Positions 1 to 11,669 of a stretch of DNA of 64,000 bases are shown here, piece by piece (the stretch's first letter is position 1; the number at the start of each line of letters is the position of its first letter). The stretch spans positions 248,001-312,000 of the forward strand of contig JADDMT010000022.1 of the NCBI GenBank assembly GCA_021401465.1, given 5' to 3'. This DNA is from Teratosphaeria epicoccoides (Eukaryota > Ascomycota > Dothideomycetes > Mycosphaerellales > Teratosphaeriaceae). Below the pieces are notes generated by a model that was given only the letters and a program-made list of their open reading frames with translations, was not told where the DNA came from and did no database searches. The translations under genes were made by a program, and so were the position numbers.

Positions 1-480
1 GCTTACTATGGAAGGGAACTGCCGGTTTGGCCTGGCTAAAGACGCAGCGAGATGTTCAAGTCGGTGTGTGTCAACCAACGAGCAATCAGAGAGGCAAATC
101 ATGGTCTCTTAGCCACATAGTTGATCAGCCAAATGAAACCTTGCGAGGCATTTATATAGAGTGTAGAGGAATTTTTAAAACGAAACAGATACTACGAGCC
201 GCCCGTTTCGGCTCGCGACCTATTCATGGACAAGTGTCGGATTTCTGCCTAACAACGCCCGCTGAGATGGCAATCTTCGTCTGCAACAGTTCTCTTTCAC
301 TACGACTGACATGCTAACATGCAATTGAACATCGATGACGGCGTGGAATTGCTTCAGCGCCAGCAACATTACTTTGGCCGCGTCAAGCTAGCGCTTGACT
401 GCATCGCTCCGATCTTGATCTCTTAACGGCTCGCCTATTTACAGCTGTAGTTATTCTGCTTTAGAAACTTCCTAATGATG
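1..480. other. low-copy DNA without RIP damage, no recognised gene
   Basis: CpA dinucleotides are intact here and the sequence looks unlike the following 57 kb, so this is probably the left genomic flank of the repeat block. A 96-codon open frame at 27-317 (+) has no recognisable motif and an unconvincing composition, so I do not call it a gene. An AT-rich TTTATATAG stretch near 150 could be a TATA box, but nothing else supports a promoter. Confidence 0.5.
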
Positions 481-814
481 CAGTCCCTTCAGCCTCGAAA
501 AGACATTAGCCAGCTAAAGCCAGAGTACGAGATTAGCTAGCATTACCTTCGCAGATTAGCAGATCTTGTAGTTCGCCTTAGCTTTAGCAGATTAGAGATT
601 AACAAAGTACGTAGTCATGATCCTTTCAAGTCAGCTGTTAAAGCTAGATAGTAGCTCTAACACTAAAGCCTTATTAATGTAACTACATAGTAGTATGCCT
701 AATGCGTATACTATAGTAGCATTAGTAACCCTAGTAGTAAGCTAAGCATTAACCTAAAGAATAACAAGAAATACTATCATGCTTAACTTAGGATTATCAT
801 ATAACCTCTTTAAC
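481..814. other. RIP-like AT-rich sequence of unknown origin
   Basis: This stretch is dense in TAG, CTAG and TTA and depleted in CpA, like the retrotransposons to its right, but it does not match any of the repeat families in the window. It is presumably part of a decayed older repeat into which copy A1 inserted. No ORF can be followed through it. Confidence 0.45.
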
Positions 815-1291
815 TGTCATAAGGGTAGGTGCTAATAGCAGGAAGGGGATCAGGTATTAGACTTGTAGAGCTATAAAGAATATTAACAATAGTAGTTAAC
901 CTTGTAACTAACTCTCCTCTAAGCAAGAGAGGATTAAATTAAGATTAAGCATGAAGCTCCTAACTGCCTATCCTAAAGCTATCCCTATATACTAGAGAGA
1001 CAGAGTAGCTCTGTTAGATCTGTTAATAGACCTAACAGATCTATGTCTGTAGATCTGTAGACTAACCCTATAGATCTAAGAGTCTGTTATCCTATAACAG
1101 ATCCCTTCTCCCTTATAGGCCTATAGATCTGTAGACTAACCCTATAGATCTAGGGATCTATCCTTACGTAACAGATCCTTTCTCCTATAACTATGCCTAT
1201 AACTTATAGTACTCCTATGACTATACTATAACTTATAGCACTTAGGTTACTTATAATCCTATGACTTATAGTACTCCTGACACTTATGACA
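815..1291 (-). repeat. A1 3' LTR
   Basis: The LTR is 477 bp and begins with the inverted form TGTCATAAGG... It carries the family's repeated GATCTGT/ACAGATC palindromes. Confidence 0.9.
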
Positions 1292-1371
1292 CTATCCCTC
1301 TCTTAGCCTAGCTTATCCCTAAGCTACCTTATTAGTGCGGGGTTTCTCTTGTCATTTCTTTTTGTGCTATA

Positions 1372-2004
1372 ATGTCTTCTCTTTCTACATTACTGCCTTG
1401 TGTCATTCTAGACACTAACGCCCCTTTAATGTAGAAACGCAAATGCCGCGCGAATCGAATCTATCGTTAGGGCTAGGACAGCATGAAGTCCTGCACTTAG
1501 TGTCAAGAGTTAAAGCTCGTTTGTTAGGTACACATTTCCTTAGGGAAATGTTTGTAATGTTACTTTAGTAACTGTCAGAGTTATGACGCGAAGGTAACAG
1601 AGGTTAAATAGAAGAAGTTAGGCGATTAGCAGAAAAGACTAATTGCTAATCTTAATCATGCGAAGGTAGTCCTAGCTAAGGCTACGCAGAAGATAATAGA
1701 GGCGCATGTAAAGGAGATACATCTTCGAAAACAGTAAGACGTAGTCGACTAGGAGGTCGAGGATAGTCGCGCTCTTAAGGAGCGTGAGATCAGGGAGGAT
1801 GAGGCTAAGGAACAGGCTCTCTCGCAGGCTAGGTTTCTTCTTAACATAGATCCTTTAGCGGGTCTCGCTCTTAGTCCTACGACATAGAGCGTAATAGAGG
1901 GTTTTACTAACGCCTCATATTAGGGTTTCCTGGATGGCATAATAGCCGAGCCGATTGACAGCGTCCCGCAAGAGTCTAGTCGTGGCTTAGGATCTTCTTC
2001 CTAG
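1372..2004 (+). pseudogene. A1 opposite-strand accessory ORF (zinc-cluster-like), decayed
   Basis: This ORF runs opposite to gag-pol, from an ATG 80 bp inside the 3' LTR to a TAG that overlaps the end of pol tail to tail. It is 633 nt, exactly the length of the A3 and A5 copies, so no indels have occurred. Early cysteines are spaced C-X2-C-X6-C-X8-C-X2-C-X7-C. A charged, Glu/Arg/Leu-rich segment likely to form a coiled coil follows. In-frame TAGs sit where other copies have Gln or Trp codons. The gene looks like a real element-encoded protein killed by RIP. I cannot name a function. A zinc-cluster DNA-binding or regulatory role would fit the cysteine pattern but is inference. Confidence 0.65.
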
Positions 2005-5000
2005 GTTCGTTCCTCTCTCGAAACTTCGTATCTTTTGCTAATAGTTTCGCAGATGTTCTAGGGGTTCCTAGGTGTTCTCGGTACTCCTATATCCTTCCTA
2101 TCTTACTAAGTACTCTTGCTGTCTGTCCTGCTAGCAAGTGTCGACGATCTTCTTGACAGTGTACTTAGGTTCTTCTACTTTAGGGTCGAGTAGTAAGGGT
2201 TCTGTTTGCAGTGTAGCGTCTAGCGCTACTTGTTCTAGTAGAGAGACATAGAACATAGGGTGTATTCTTATCTGCTTAGGTAGCTATAACTTAAAATTAA
2301 CTGGTCCTTTCTTGGCCTTAATCCTAAATAGTCCTAGTTTTATAGCGTCTAGTTTTTTACTTGGCTTGTCTAATTTGATGTGACAGCAGAGGAGATACAC
2401 CTTATCCCCCTCCTTTAGAATTAGTCCCTTAATTCTCTTACGATTCGCGTACTATGCCATGTTCTGCTAATAGAACTATAGGTCGAGTCGTGCTTCTGTT
2501 TGCAGTTAGCGTAGATATTCTACTCGTCTAAGTGCTACTAGGTTCGGATTACTAGCTAAGACGTCTAGAATGTCTTCTATAGCTAATCTATACGCCATCT
2601 GAAATGGCGAGAGTCCTGTCGACTCTGCTAGCGTGCTATTATACGCGAGCTACGCTATTAGCAACAACTCTACCTAGTTGTTCTAGTCCCTATTTACATA
2701 GGATCGAAGGTACTATTCTAACGTCTAGTTTAGACATTCTGTCTGTCTATTTGTCTAAGGGTAGAAGGAAGTACTTAGTCGATGTTTGACCTAGAATTGT
2801 CTTATTAGGGCTCTCTAGAAGTTAGAGGTAAACACGGATCCTCGATCTGTTACTAGGTCCTGTAGCATGCCGTGTAGTGCTACTACCTATTTAATGAAGA
2901 CATGCGCGATATCTTTAGTCTTAAAGTCTTCGTAGTAAGGGATAAACTTCCTAAACTTAGTGAATTAGTCGACTACTACCATGATCCCATCGAAGAACTC
3001 ATTAGTAGCGGGTTCTCTTAACTAAGGTAGTTTAACGATCAAGTCTATAGCGAGCGATTCCTATAGCCGTTAAGGTACCTAAAGTAGTCGTAGTAGCCTA
3101 TACGGTCTATGACAGTTATGCTTACTTCGTTAGCAAGTTACACATTAACAGACGTAGTCCTTGATTGCCTTGCTTATCCTAGGGAAGTAATATTCTTGTC
3201 GGAGAATTTGCTTCATTTTAGACACTCCTAGGTGTCCTGCCTAAGGTACGTTATGTTAGAGGCGTAGTAGTTCTAATCGTAAAGAAGTTAGCATGTATAC
3301 TAATCCTTGAAACAGAAGGATTCTGTCTTCGTCTTCCTAATCCTCCTATCCATTAATGTCATCGCGGACAGCAAGTGCAGTTAGGTCATAGACTAGCGTA
3401 TTCTTCAGGTCGTCCTGAAATTCACTAGTCTATATGACTGTTATAGCCGCAAGTTAGTTAACTCCTAGCGTGCTATTACTATTTTCCTGGAGAATAGCGT
3501 GTTTCTCCTACTTTACGCCCTTCATGTAGTTAGTCTAGCGGCTAAGTACATCGGCGCGTGCGTTATTAGTCCCCTTGTAATAGACGATCTTGTAGTTAAA
3601 ACTAGAGAGTTCCTTACTCTACCGAACCTGTTGTCAGTTTAACTCTTTTGTCGTCATGAAGTATCGCAAGTTCTCATAGTTAGTAGAGACTATGACCTAG
3701 TGCTTAGAACCTTCTAAGTAGACTCGCTAGGCCTTATAGGCGTCTACTATGGCTAGAAGTTCTTTGTCGTAGACATCGTAACAGAGTTTAGGTCTAGACA
3801 ATTTCCTCGAGTAGTAGGCGACTAGCTGTAGTTGTCTACTCGGTCCTAGTTAACTTAAGCATGCCCTAAGTGCTATGTCGGAGGCATCTGTTTCGACTAT
3901 GATAGGCTTATCTAGGTCGAATACAAGTAAGATTAGCTAATCTGTAAATTGCTACTTAAGTTCCTTGAAGGCATTTCGTTAGGTGTTGTCCTACACAAAT
4001 AGTGTATCCTTCGTCGTAAGAGTCGTAAGTAGTGCCGTAATCTTCGAATAGTTTGCTACAAATCTTCGGTAGAAGTTAGCGAACCTAAGGAAGGACTATA
4101 CTTCCTTAACATTAGTTAGCGTAGGCTACTCTTTTACGACTTAGACTTTCTTAGTGTCTATCTTGATTCTATTCTATGCTACTACGTAGCTAAGGAATTA
4201 TACTTCCTGCTTGTGAAACTCGCTTTTCTGAGGCTTGACCTTTAACTAGTAATCCTAGAGTTTCTAAAGTACCTTACGCACGTAAGTCCTATGCTCTTTG
4301 ATTGTCTAGGAGTAGACAAGGATGTCGTCTAGGTATATAACTACAAAGACGTTAAGGTACTCTTATAGCATATTGTTAATAAATGCCTACTATGTAGCTA
4401 GGGCATTTGTTAACCTAAATAGCATGACTATGTACTTGTAGAGTCTAAACCTAGTTTAGAACGTAGTCTTCTATTCTTCGCCTTCCTTAATTTGAATTTA
4501 GTTATACGCTCTAGGTATGTCGAACTTCGAGAACCATATTACTCCTTGTAGGTAGTCCTGCAATTCCGAGAGCAAAGGAAGTAGATAACTATTCTTTATT
4601 ATAATGTCGTTTAATCTACGATAATCTACGTAGAGTCGCTAGTTATCTTCCCCCTTAGGCACAAACAGGATTAGATATCTGGCTAGGGACTACGACTCGC
4701 GGATGAAGCCTTTTTAGAGGTTGTCTTCAAGGTATTTCCGGAGAATCTCTAGTTTCGCTACTAATAACAGGCGAACTAATTGCTTCGTTAGTGTCTTGCT
4801 AGGGAGTAAGGGTATCCCGTAGTCCTACTCCTAGTGTTCTAGCAGAGCTTCTTAGTCGGGTTCTTCCTTGAAAAGAGTAGCGAACTCTTTATACTTATCG
4901 GGAACTATGAATTCGACCTTGACTTCTAATTGCGTTACTTTGACCTATACGACGTGTACTTCCTGTTCTAGATCCTTGATAATAGCTACTATCTCGCTTG

Positions 5001-5511
5001 AAGTCATAGCACATATTTCGATCTTGCCTAGTGCGTTATGTACTATAGGTAGAGGTATCGATCTTAAGAGTTCTAGGAACTAGATCCTCTCGTTCTTCTA
5101 GTCGAGATAGGGGTTAGCGTTTCTTAGCTATAGTAACCCTAGTACTACATCCGAGCCTAGTGACTCTATGATGTCGAACTAGATCATCTCTTAGTAGCGT
5201 CCTATCCGTAGAGGCATCATCTTAGTCTCTTCGTTAACTACTCCTTAGTTATATATAAACGGCTTTCTATTAATCGCTTGTAGCGAGAAAGGATTTATCT
5301 TCGCCTGTAGCTTTATCCTAGCTATCCTAGCGAACTTAGGCGTCATGAAGATTCTAGTACATCCTGAATCTATTAAGGCCCTAGCTAGCGTCTCGTTAAT
5401 GTGTACCTATACTCTAAGGTTATTCGCGTATCTGGCGCTAATCGCGGCACATCGTTGCAGCCCTGTCTAGTCTATGCGTAGGTCTAATTCTAGCGGACCT
5501 TGTCGTTTCCT
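1987..5511 (-). pseudogene. A1 pol (PR-RT-RNaseH-IN-chromodomain), decayed
   Basis: The coding strand is minus. Distance from the frameshift codon (GGA at 5510) to the terminal TAA (1987-1989) is 3,524 nt, identical to A3 and A5. Domain order follows A5: aspartic protease, reverse transcriptase, RNase H, integrase with an HHCC zinc-binding region, and a C-terminal chromodomain. Many Gln and Trp codons are TAG. The frameshift heptamer reads AGGAAAC in this copy, one transition away from the G GGA AAC of the other copies, so frameshifting would probably be impaired even without the stops. Confidence 0.85.
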
Positions 5512-7271
5512 GAAAAACTGTCTTCACGGACTAGTTCAGGGATTGTACGGTCTCGGCTTCCTCTCTAAGCGTTACCGTTTTCTGGCCTAAGAGGTCGTTC
5601 TCGCTCTTAGCCTCGCTGTTCCTGCGCGTTCCTTACATACTCTATCTTTAAGTAGTAGACTTAGAGTCGTAGCGTTCGTGGAATATGAATACCTTCATAG
5701 GTTAGGTAGCCTCCCTAGGGCGTAAACTCTACCCTAAACAGTACAATTTCTTGGACAACTTTCTAATACGCGTGAGGTTAAGCTACAACTAGTAGTCTCC
5801 TTAGGTGTCGTCGCATACAGTCGGCTAGTTCGTTATACTAAAGCTAGTTAACGTGTTATACTCCATTAATCTATAGGCAAGCCTAAGCCTACTAGTTCTG
5901 TATAATTCGGATAATATTAGGTCTAATGTTATGTAGCGGCATAGCCTATCGCTCTATGCTCTCGTCTTCCTCGGAATTAGGAATGACGGCTTCGACAAGC
6001 TCGTAGTTGTCGTCTGAAACTTCTTCTTCTTCTTCTAGCTCCTATTGCCTTAGGACTGTCGTACTAGAAGGTGTACCCCTTAGCGCATAGATCGACTATG
6101 CCTTGTTTTAGCTAGGGTACTATCTAGAACCATCTTTATTACTTATGTGAATTCGACAATCGTCGTCATAGCACGTAGTCTAAGTAAGTGCGGCATAGTC
6201 CGGTTCTTAAGTAGTAGTAGCCTTTTACTTAGGTGCTGTCGTTGTCGCGCGAGCCTGCCCTGTCCTAGGCAGTTCTTGTCGTTGCTTCTTAGCAAAACAC
6301 TCGCGGGCAAAGTGTCCTTTCTTTCTACAGTTATAGCACTTGAGATTAATCTTGTCGAATAGCTTCTTCAGACTATTCTAGGTAGGAGAGCCCTTCCGTG
6401 GCTTTCCTTAGGGTCTATTCCTTAGACGCCCCTTAGTCGCATCTAACTCTATAGGTTAGAGACTATAGTAATTGCTTCGCTATTTTAGTGCTAATCGTTA
6501 GACCTTATGGTTAGCCTGTGCTAGCTTGCGATTTCTATGTTGTCGTTCTTACTGTCGTTCCTAGATGCGATTATCGATTCTAATCGCGAGATCGCTTATT
6601 TCCTTGAATGTCGTTAGCTAATCTCCTTAGGCAATTTCGTCTTTAACTGTCTCCTTTAGTCCCTAGTAGAACTAAGCGGCTAAAGCATTATCATTCTAGT
6701 CGACTTGAGCAGAGAGGGTCTAAAAGTCCGCGCGGTACTTAATAGTAGAACCCTTCTACTAGATTCCTAGGAGAGCTCTCTTAGCCTCTTGTTGCTTATT
6801 ACTGAGCCTAAACGCTTCGCGTAATGCCTTAAACAAAGACTTGTCTAAGTTAAGAATCTCCCTAGTTGTCGTCTTCCTAGCTTTAACGTTGCTGACATAA
6901 TCTAGATAATCTGTTAGATGAGGCTAGATAAACTCGAACGCTAGTCCCTTTAGGTAAGAGACAATGTACATCATTTGCTTATGATATGTCGTAAACCGTT
7001 CTATATTCACGTTAAATGCTAACTAGCATTATAGGATAAACATCTTGACTTGAGATTGTTGTCCTGTAAACTCTATAGGGCTTCCTATCTTGAAGCTGTT
7101 ATTACTATGTCTATTCCCGGTAGTTAATCCTACGACAGATGCTAGAGCCATCTCGCTAAGGTGAATAGATTTAAGCTACTACGTAATTTCAGGTATAGCG
7201 GCAACTTGTTCTTATAGTGTTAGTTGACTATTACTAGAAGTTAAACTAATAGCTAAAGAACTACTTAACAT
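5484..7271 (-). pseudogene. A1 gag, decayed
   Basis: The frame starts at an ATG at 7271 and follows the same 595-codon layout as A5 gag, with a CCHC zinc knuckle and a long acidic run (EEEEE). It is broken by many TAG/TAA codons and is not translatable as it stands. The gag-pol junction lies 1,761 nt from the ATG, as in A3, A4 and A5. Confidence 0.8.
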
Positions 7272-7330
7272 AGGCGTATGTTAAGCGCTTAATGAGTCCC
7301 CTAATGCTTCCTTAGAAGTAGTGCTTAAAA

Positions 7331-7800
7331 TGTCATAAGGGTAGGTACTAATAGTAGGAAGGGGATCAGGTGTTAGACTCGTAGAGCTATAAAGAATATC
7401 GACAATAGCAATTGTCCTTGTAACTAACTATCCCCTAAGGAAAGGGAATTGAATTAAGCACGAAGCTCCTAACTGCCTGTCCTGAAGCTATCCCTATATA
7501 CTAGAGAGACAGAGTAGCTCTGTTAGATCTGTCGACAGACCTAACAGATCTATGTCTATAGATCTGTAGACTAACCCTATAGATCCGAGGGTCTGTTATC
7601 CCGTAACAGATCCCTTCTCCCTTGTAGGCCTATAGATCTGTAGACTAACCCTATATATCCGGGGATCTGTCCTCACGTGACAGATCATTTCTCCTATAAC
7701 TATGCTTATGACTTATAGTACTCCTATAACTATACTATAACTTATAGCACTCAGGACACTTATGGTCCTGTGACTTATAGTACTCCTGACACTCATGACA
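7331..7800 (-). repeat. A1 5' LTR
   Basis: The LTR is 470 bp. It directly abuts interior pol sequence of copy A2 at 7801. Confidence 0.9.
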
Positions 7801-9157
7801 GCAGGACACCTAGGAGTGTCTAAAATTAAGCAAATTCTCTGACAAGAATATTACTTCCCTAGGATAGGCAAGGTAATCGAGGACTACGTCTGTCGATGTG
7901 TAACTTGCTAACGAAGTAAGTATAACTGTCATAAACTATATATGCTACTACGACTACTTAAGGTACCTTAACAGCCATAGGAATCGCTCGCCATGGACTT
8001 TATCGTTAAACTACCTTAGTCGAGAGAACCTGCTACTAATGAGTTCTTTAATAGGATCATAGTAGTAGTCAACCGATTCACTAAGTTTAGGAAGTTTATC
8101 CCTTACCGCGAAGACTTTAAGACTAAAGATATCGCGCATGTCTTCATCAAATAGGTAGTAGTACTACATAGTATGCTATAGGACCTAGTAACGGATCGAG
8201 GATCCGTGTTTACCTCTAACTTCTAGAGAGCCCTAATGAGATAATTCTAGGTCAAACATCGACTAAGTACTTCCTTCTACCCTTAGACAAATAGACAGAC
8301 AGAATGTCTAAACTAGACGTTAGAATAGTACCTTCGATCCTATGTGAATAGGGACTAGAACAACTAGGTAGAGTTGTTGCTAATAGCGTAGCTCGCGTAT
8401 AATAGTACGCTAGTAGAGTTAACAGGACTCTCGCTATTCTAGATAGCATATAGATTAGCTATAGAAGACATTCCGGATGTCTTAGCTAGTAATCTAAACC
8501 TAGTAGCACTTAGACAAGTAGAACATCTACGCTAACTGCAAACAGAAGCACGACTCGACCTACAGTTCTATTAGCAGAACATGGCATAGTACGCGAATCG
8601 TAAGAGAATTAAGGGACTAATTCTAGAGGAGAGGGACAAGGTATATCTCCTCCGCTATCACATCAAATCAGACAAGCCGAGTAAGAAACTAGACGCTATA
8701 AAACTAGGACTATTTAGGATCAAGGCTAAGAAAGGACTAGTTAATTTTGAGTTACAGCTACCTAAGCAGATGAGAATATACCCTGTGTTCTATGTCTCTC
8801 TGCTAAAACAAGTAGCGCTAGACGCTACACTGTAAACAGAACCCTTACTACTTGACCCCGAAGTAGAAGAACCTAAGTACACTGTCGAGAAGATCGTCGA
8901 CACTTGCTAGCAGGACAGACAGCGAGAGTACTTAGTAAAATAGGAAGGATATAGGAGTACTAAGAACACCTAGGAACCCCTAGAACATCTGCGAAACTAT
9001 TAGTAGAAGATACGAAGTTTTAAGAGAAGAACGAACCTAGGGAGAAGATTATAAGCCACGACTAGACTCCTGTAGGACGTTGTCAATTAGCTCGGCTATC
9101 ACGCTATCTAGGAAACCCTAATACGAGGCATTAGCGAAAGCTTCTATTACGCTCTAT
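7801..9157 (+). pseudogene. A2 pol 3' half (integrase-chromodomain), decayed
   Basis: The sequence corresponds to 53,393 onward in copy A5: the integrase HHCC region, the integrase core, a GPY/F-like segment and the chromodomain, followed by the start of the 3' non-pol region. It is full of TAG codons. It is cut at its left by copy A1 and at its right by insertion of copy A3 (target duplication TCTAT here, TCCAT at 25,644, a CCA-to-CTA RIP difference). The rest of A2's 3' end resumes at 25,644, so this is one element split by 16.5 kb. Confidence 0.8.
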
Positions 9158-9646
9158 TGTCATGAGTATTAGGAGTACTGTTAGGAGTACTGTAGGTTAT
9201 AGGATCATGAGGGTCCTAAGTGCTATGAGTTATAGTATAGTCATAGGAGTACTATGAGTTATAAGCATAGTCATAGGAGAAAGGATCTGTCACGTGAGGA
9301 CAGATCCCCGGATCTGTAGGGTTAGTCTACAGATCTATAGGCCTACAAGGAAGAAGGGATCTATCATGGGATAACAGACCCTTAGATCTGTAGGGTTAGT
9401 CTACAGATCTATAGACATAGATCTATTAGGTCTGTTAACAGATCTAACAGAGCTGCTCTGTCTCTCTAGTATATAGGGATAGCTCTAGGATAGGCAGTTA
9501 GGAGCTTCGTGCTTAATCTCAATTTAATCCTCTCTTGCTTAGAGGAGAGTTAGTTACAAGGTTAACTACTATTATCGATATTCTTTATAGCTCTGCGAGT
9601 CTAATACCTGATCCCCTTCCTGCTATTAGCACCTACCCTTATAACA
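9158..9646 (+). repeat. A3 5' LTR
   Basis: The LTR is 489 bp with TGTCATGAG...ATAACA ends. TCTAT at 9153-9157 is the left target duplication. Confidence 0.9.
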
Positions 9647-10462
9647 TTTTAAGCACTACTTCTAAGGAAGCATCAGGGGACTTGTCGAGCGCTTAACATA
9701 CGCCTATGTCAAGTAATTCTTTAACTGTTAGTTTAACTTCTAGTGATAGTTAACTAACACTACGAGAACAAGTTGCCGCTATACCTTAAATTACGTAGTA
9801 GCTCGAATCCATTCACCTTAGCGAGATGGCTCTAGCATCTGTCGCAGGTTTAACTACCGGGAATAGACATAGTAACAATGGCTTTAAGATAGGAAGCCCT
9901 ACAGAGTTTACAGGACAACAATCTTAAGTCGAGATGATTATCCTATAATGCTAGTTAGCATTTAACGTAGATATAGAATAGTTTACGACACATTATAAGC
10001 GAATGATGTACGTTGTCTCTTACCTAAAGGGACTAGCGTTCGAGTTTATCTAGCCTTATCTAACAGATTATCTAGATCACGTCAGTAACGCTAAAGCTAG
10101 GAAGAGGACGACTAGGGAGATCCTTAACTTAGACAAGTCTTTGTTTAAGGCATTACGCGAAGCGTTTAGGCTCGGTAATAAGCAACAAGAGGCTAAGAGA
10201 GCTCTCCTAGGAATCTAGTAGAAGGGTTCTACTATTAAGTACTACGCGGACTTTTAGACCCTCTCTACTTAAGTCGACTAGAATGATAATGCTTTAGCCG
10301 CTTAGTTCTACTAGGGACTAAAGGAGACAGTTAAAGACGAAATTGCCTAAGGAGATTAGCTAACGACATTCAAGGAAATAAGCGATCTTGCGATTAGAAT
10401 CGATAATCGTATCTAGGAACGACAGCAAGAACGACAACATAGAAATCGCAAGCTAGCGCAGG

Positions 10463-10822
10463 TAATATAGATGTATATGCTATATGATATGAAAATATCT
10501 CGCAGTGTGACAGAGTAATCCGACCTTTTAGTAGGTACAAGATAGCGCTGCTTTCTGCTTATCGCAGAGGTAGCGCTAAGGGTGCTTATAACCCCTGACG
10601 CTCCTTAATTAGGGAAAGCATGTCTAAGCCTAACCCCGCAGGGGTACCGTAGGGTCAGCGACGTAGGGGCGTCCTACGTCGACAACTAATCCTACTTAGA
10701 CGACATACGAGCTAACGTATGTACGAAGGACCCCCTTACTATATGTGGCAGGGTTACTACATGCTAAGGGCGGCTATTAGAACCTATGCGGTTCTAATAG
10801 CCCCCTAGTATTAACCGTATCA
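10463..10822 (-). repeat. B1 3' LTR
   Basis: The LTR is 360 bp, the same length as its partner at 18,310-18,669. Confidence 0.9.
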
Positions 10823-11457
10823 CTGCCCCTCCTCCTATGAGGATGTCTCTAGCCTTACTAAGTAATACACGCAGAACATATAGGGTACAGGATGTAGCAC
10901 GCTTACACCGCGTAAGGGTAAATAGGTAGATAGCCTACGTAACATGTGTCATGCGCATACCTTAACACCTTCGTAGCGAGTACGGGGCGGAGGCTGCTAA
11001 CTCGGGCGGGTTTTAGTCCGTCACATGTTAGGCGGCTTCGTAACACCTTCGCTTTACATGCGGATCGAGATATCAGGAAACTACGAGTACGTACTTTAGT
11101 TAATCCTTGAAATTATAGGGCGAGCATGCGCGCTAGCCTTGCTAAGTAGCTTAGCCGTCCCTATTTAGTCGTGACCGTGAAGAACATGTCGCAGAACCTT
11201 AGGGTAGTAGGAAAGTACGCGGACGCTCTGCGCGCGCTACTCGAAACGGCAGGAGCGCGCTCCTAGCGCGGGCCTCGCCACATTTCTATGCTAGTAGGCT
11301 AGCACAAGTGCAGTCGGCGCACATGCGTGACAGCCGCGTCATCTGTTATTACATCATTCGGTCCCCTTATAAGTCAACTAAAGGCAGGTACTCTGCGCAT
11401 GTAGTTCGAGTTACTAGCTTAACAGTTGCGGTAGGTAACAGGGGGGCTGTCAGAGGG
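10823..11457. other. B1 non-coding region between 3' LTR and accessory promoter
   Basis: This 635-bp stretch has the same length in B2 (40,646-41,280). It begins with the polypurine tract of the element (read on minus). No ORF is evident. It lies upstream of the TATA box of the plus-strand accessory ORF and may hold its regulatory region. Confidence 0.45.
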
Positions 11458-11465
11458 TATAAAAA
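11458..11465 (+). promoter_or_regulatory. TATA box of the Gypsy-B accessory ORF
   Basis: TATAAAAA lies 210 bp upstream of the accessory ORF start on the plus strand and is preserved in B2 (41,281, 172 bp upstream of the ATG). The difference is exactly one copy of a 38-bp repeat. Confidence 0.5.
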
Positions 11466-11593
11466 CCTCGTCGCTTCCTAAACTTTCCTGTTCTAAGACA
11501 CTAACATCGACCTCTACTCCTACTTCGCTTAGCTTGCGCCTTGCCGTGTCTACGGGTCTGTACTAGAGCTCCTTCTTCTTTAATCAATCAATC

Positions 11594-11669
11594 AAGATTA
11601 ATCAACCTGTCTTAGCTATAATAGCTCATGTAAGATTAATTAACCTGTCTTAGCTATAATAGCTCATGT
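11594..11669 (+). repeat. 38-bp tandem duplication in accessory ORF leader
   Basis: Two copies (11,594-11,631 and 11,632-11,669) sit just before the accessory ORF. B2 has a single copy, so the duplication is specific to B1. Confidence 0.8.

Larger units (their letters stand above)
815..7800 (-). mobile_element. Gypsy-A copy A1, full-length, RIP-killed
   Basis: This is a Ty3/gypsy chromovirus read on the minus strand. The LTRs are 815-1291 (its 3' LTR) and 7331-7800 (its 5' LTR), both with TGT...ACA ends. Between them lie gag (7271 downward), pol and the opposite-strand accessory ORF. Its bounds are clear, but the flanking five bases do not match: TTAAC on the left, GCAGG on the right. The right flank is the interior of another Gypsy-A pol (copy A2). 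So the left neighbour of the original insertion site has been lost or rearranged. All protein frames carry many TAG/TAA codons at Gln/Trp positions. Confidence 0.9.

Noticed and set aside
8252..8449. 65-codon minus-strand frame repeated at 2604 (+) and 22,400 (-)
   Set aside because: It is the antisense of the integrase core and recurs only because pol recurs. No start context or constraint of its own is visible.
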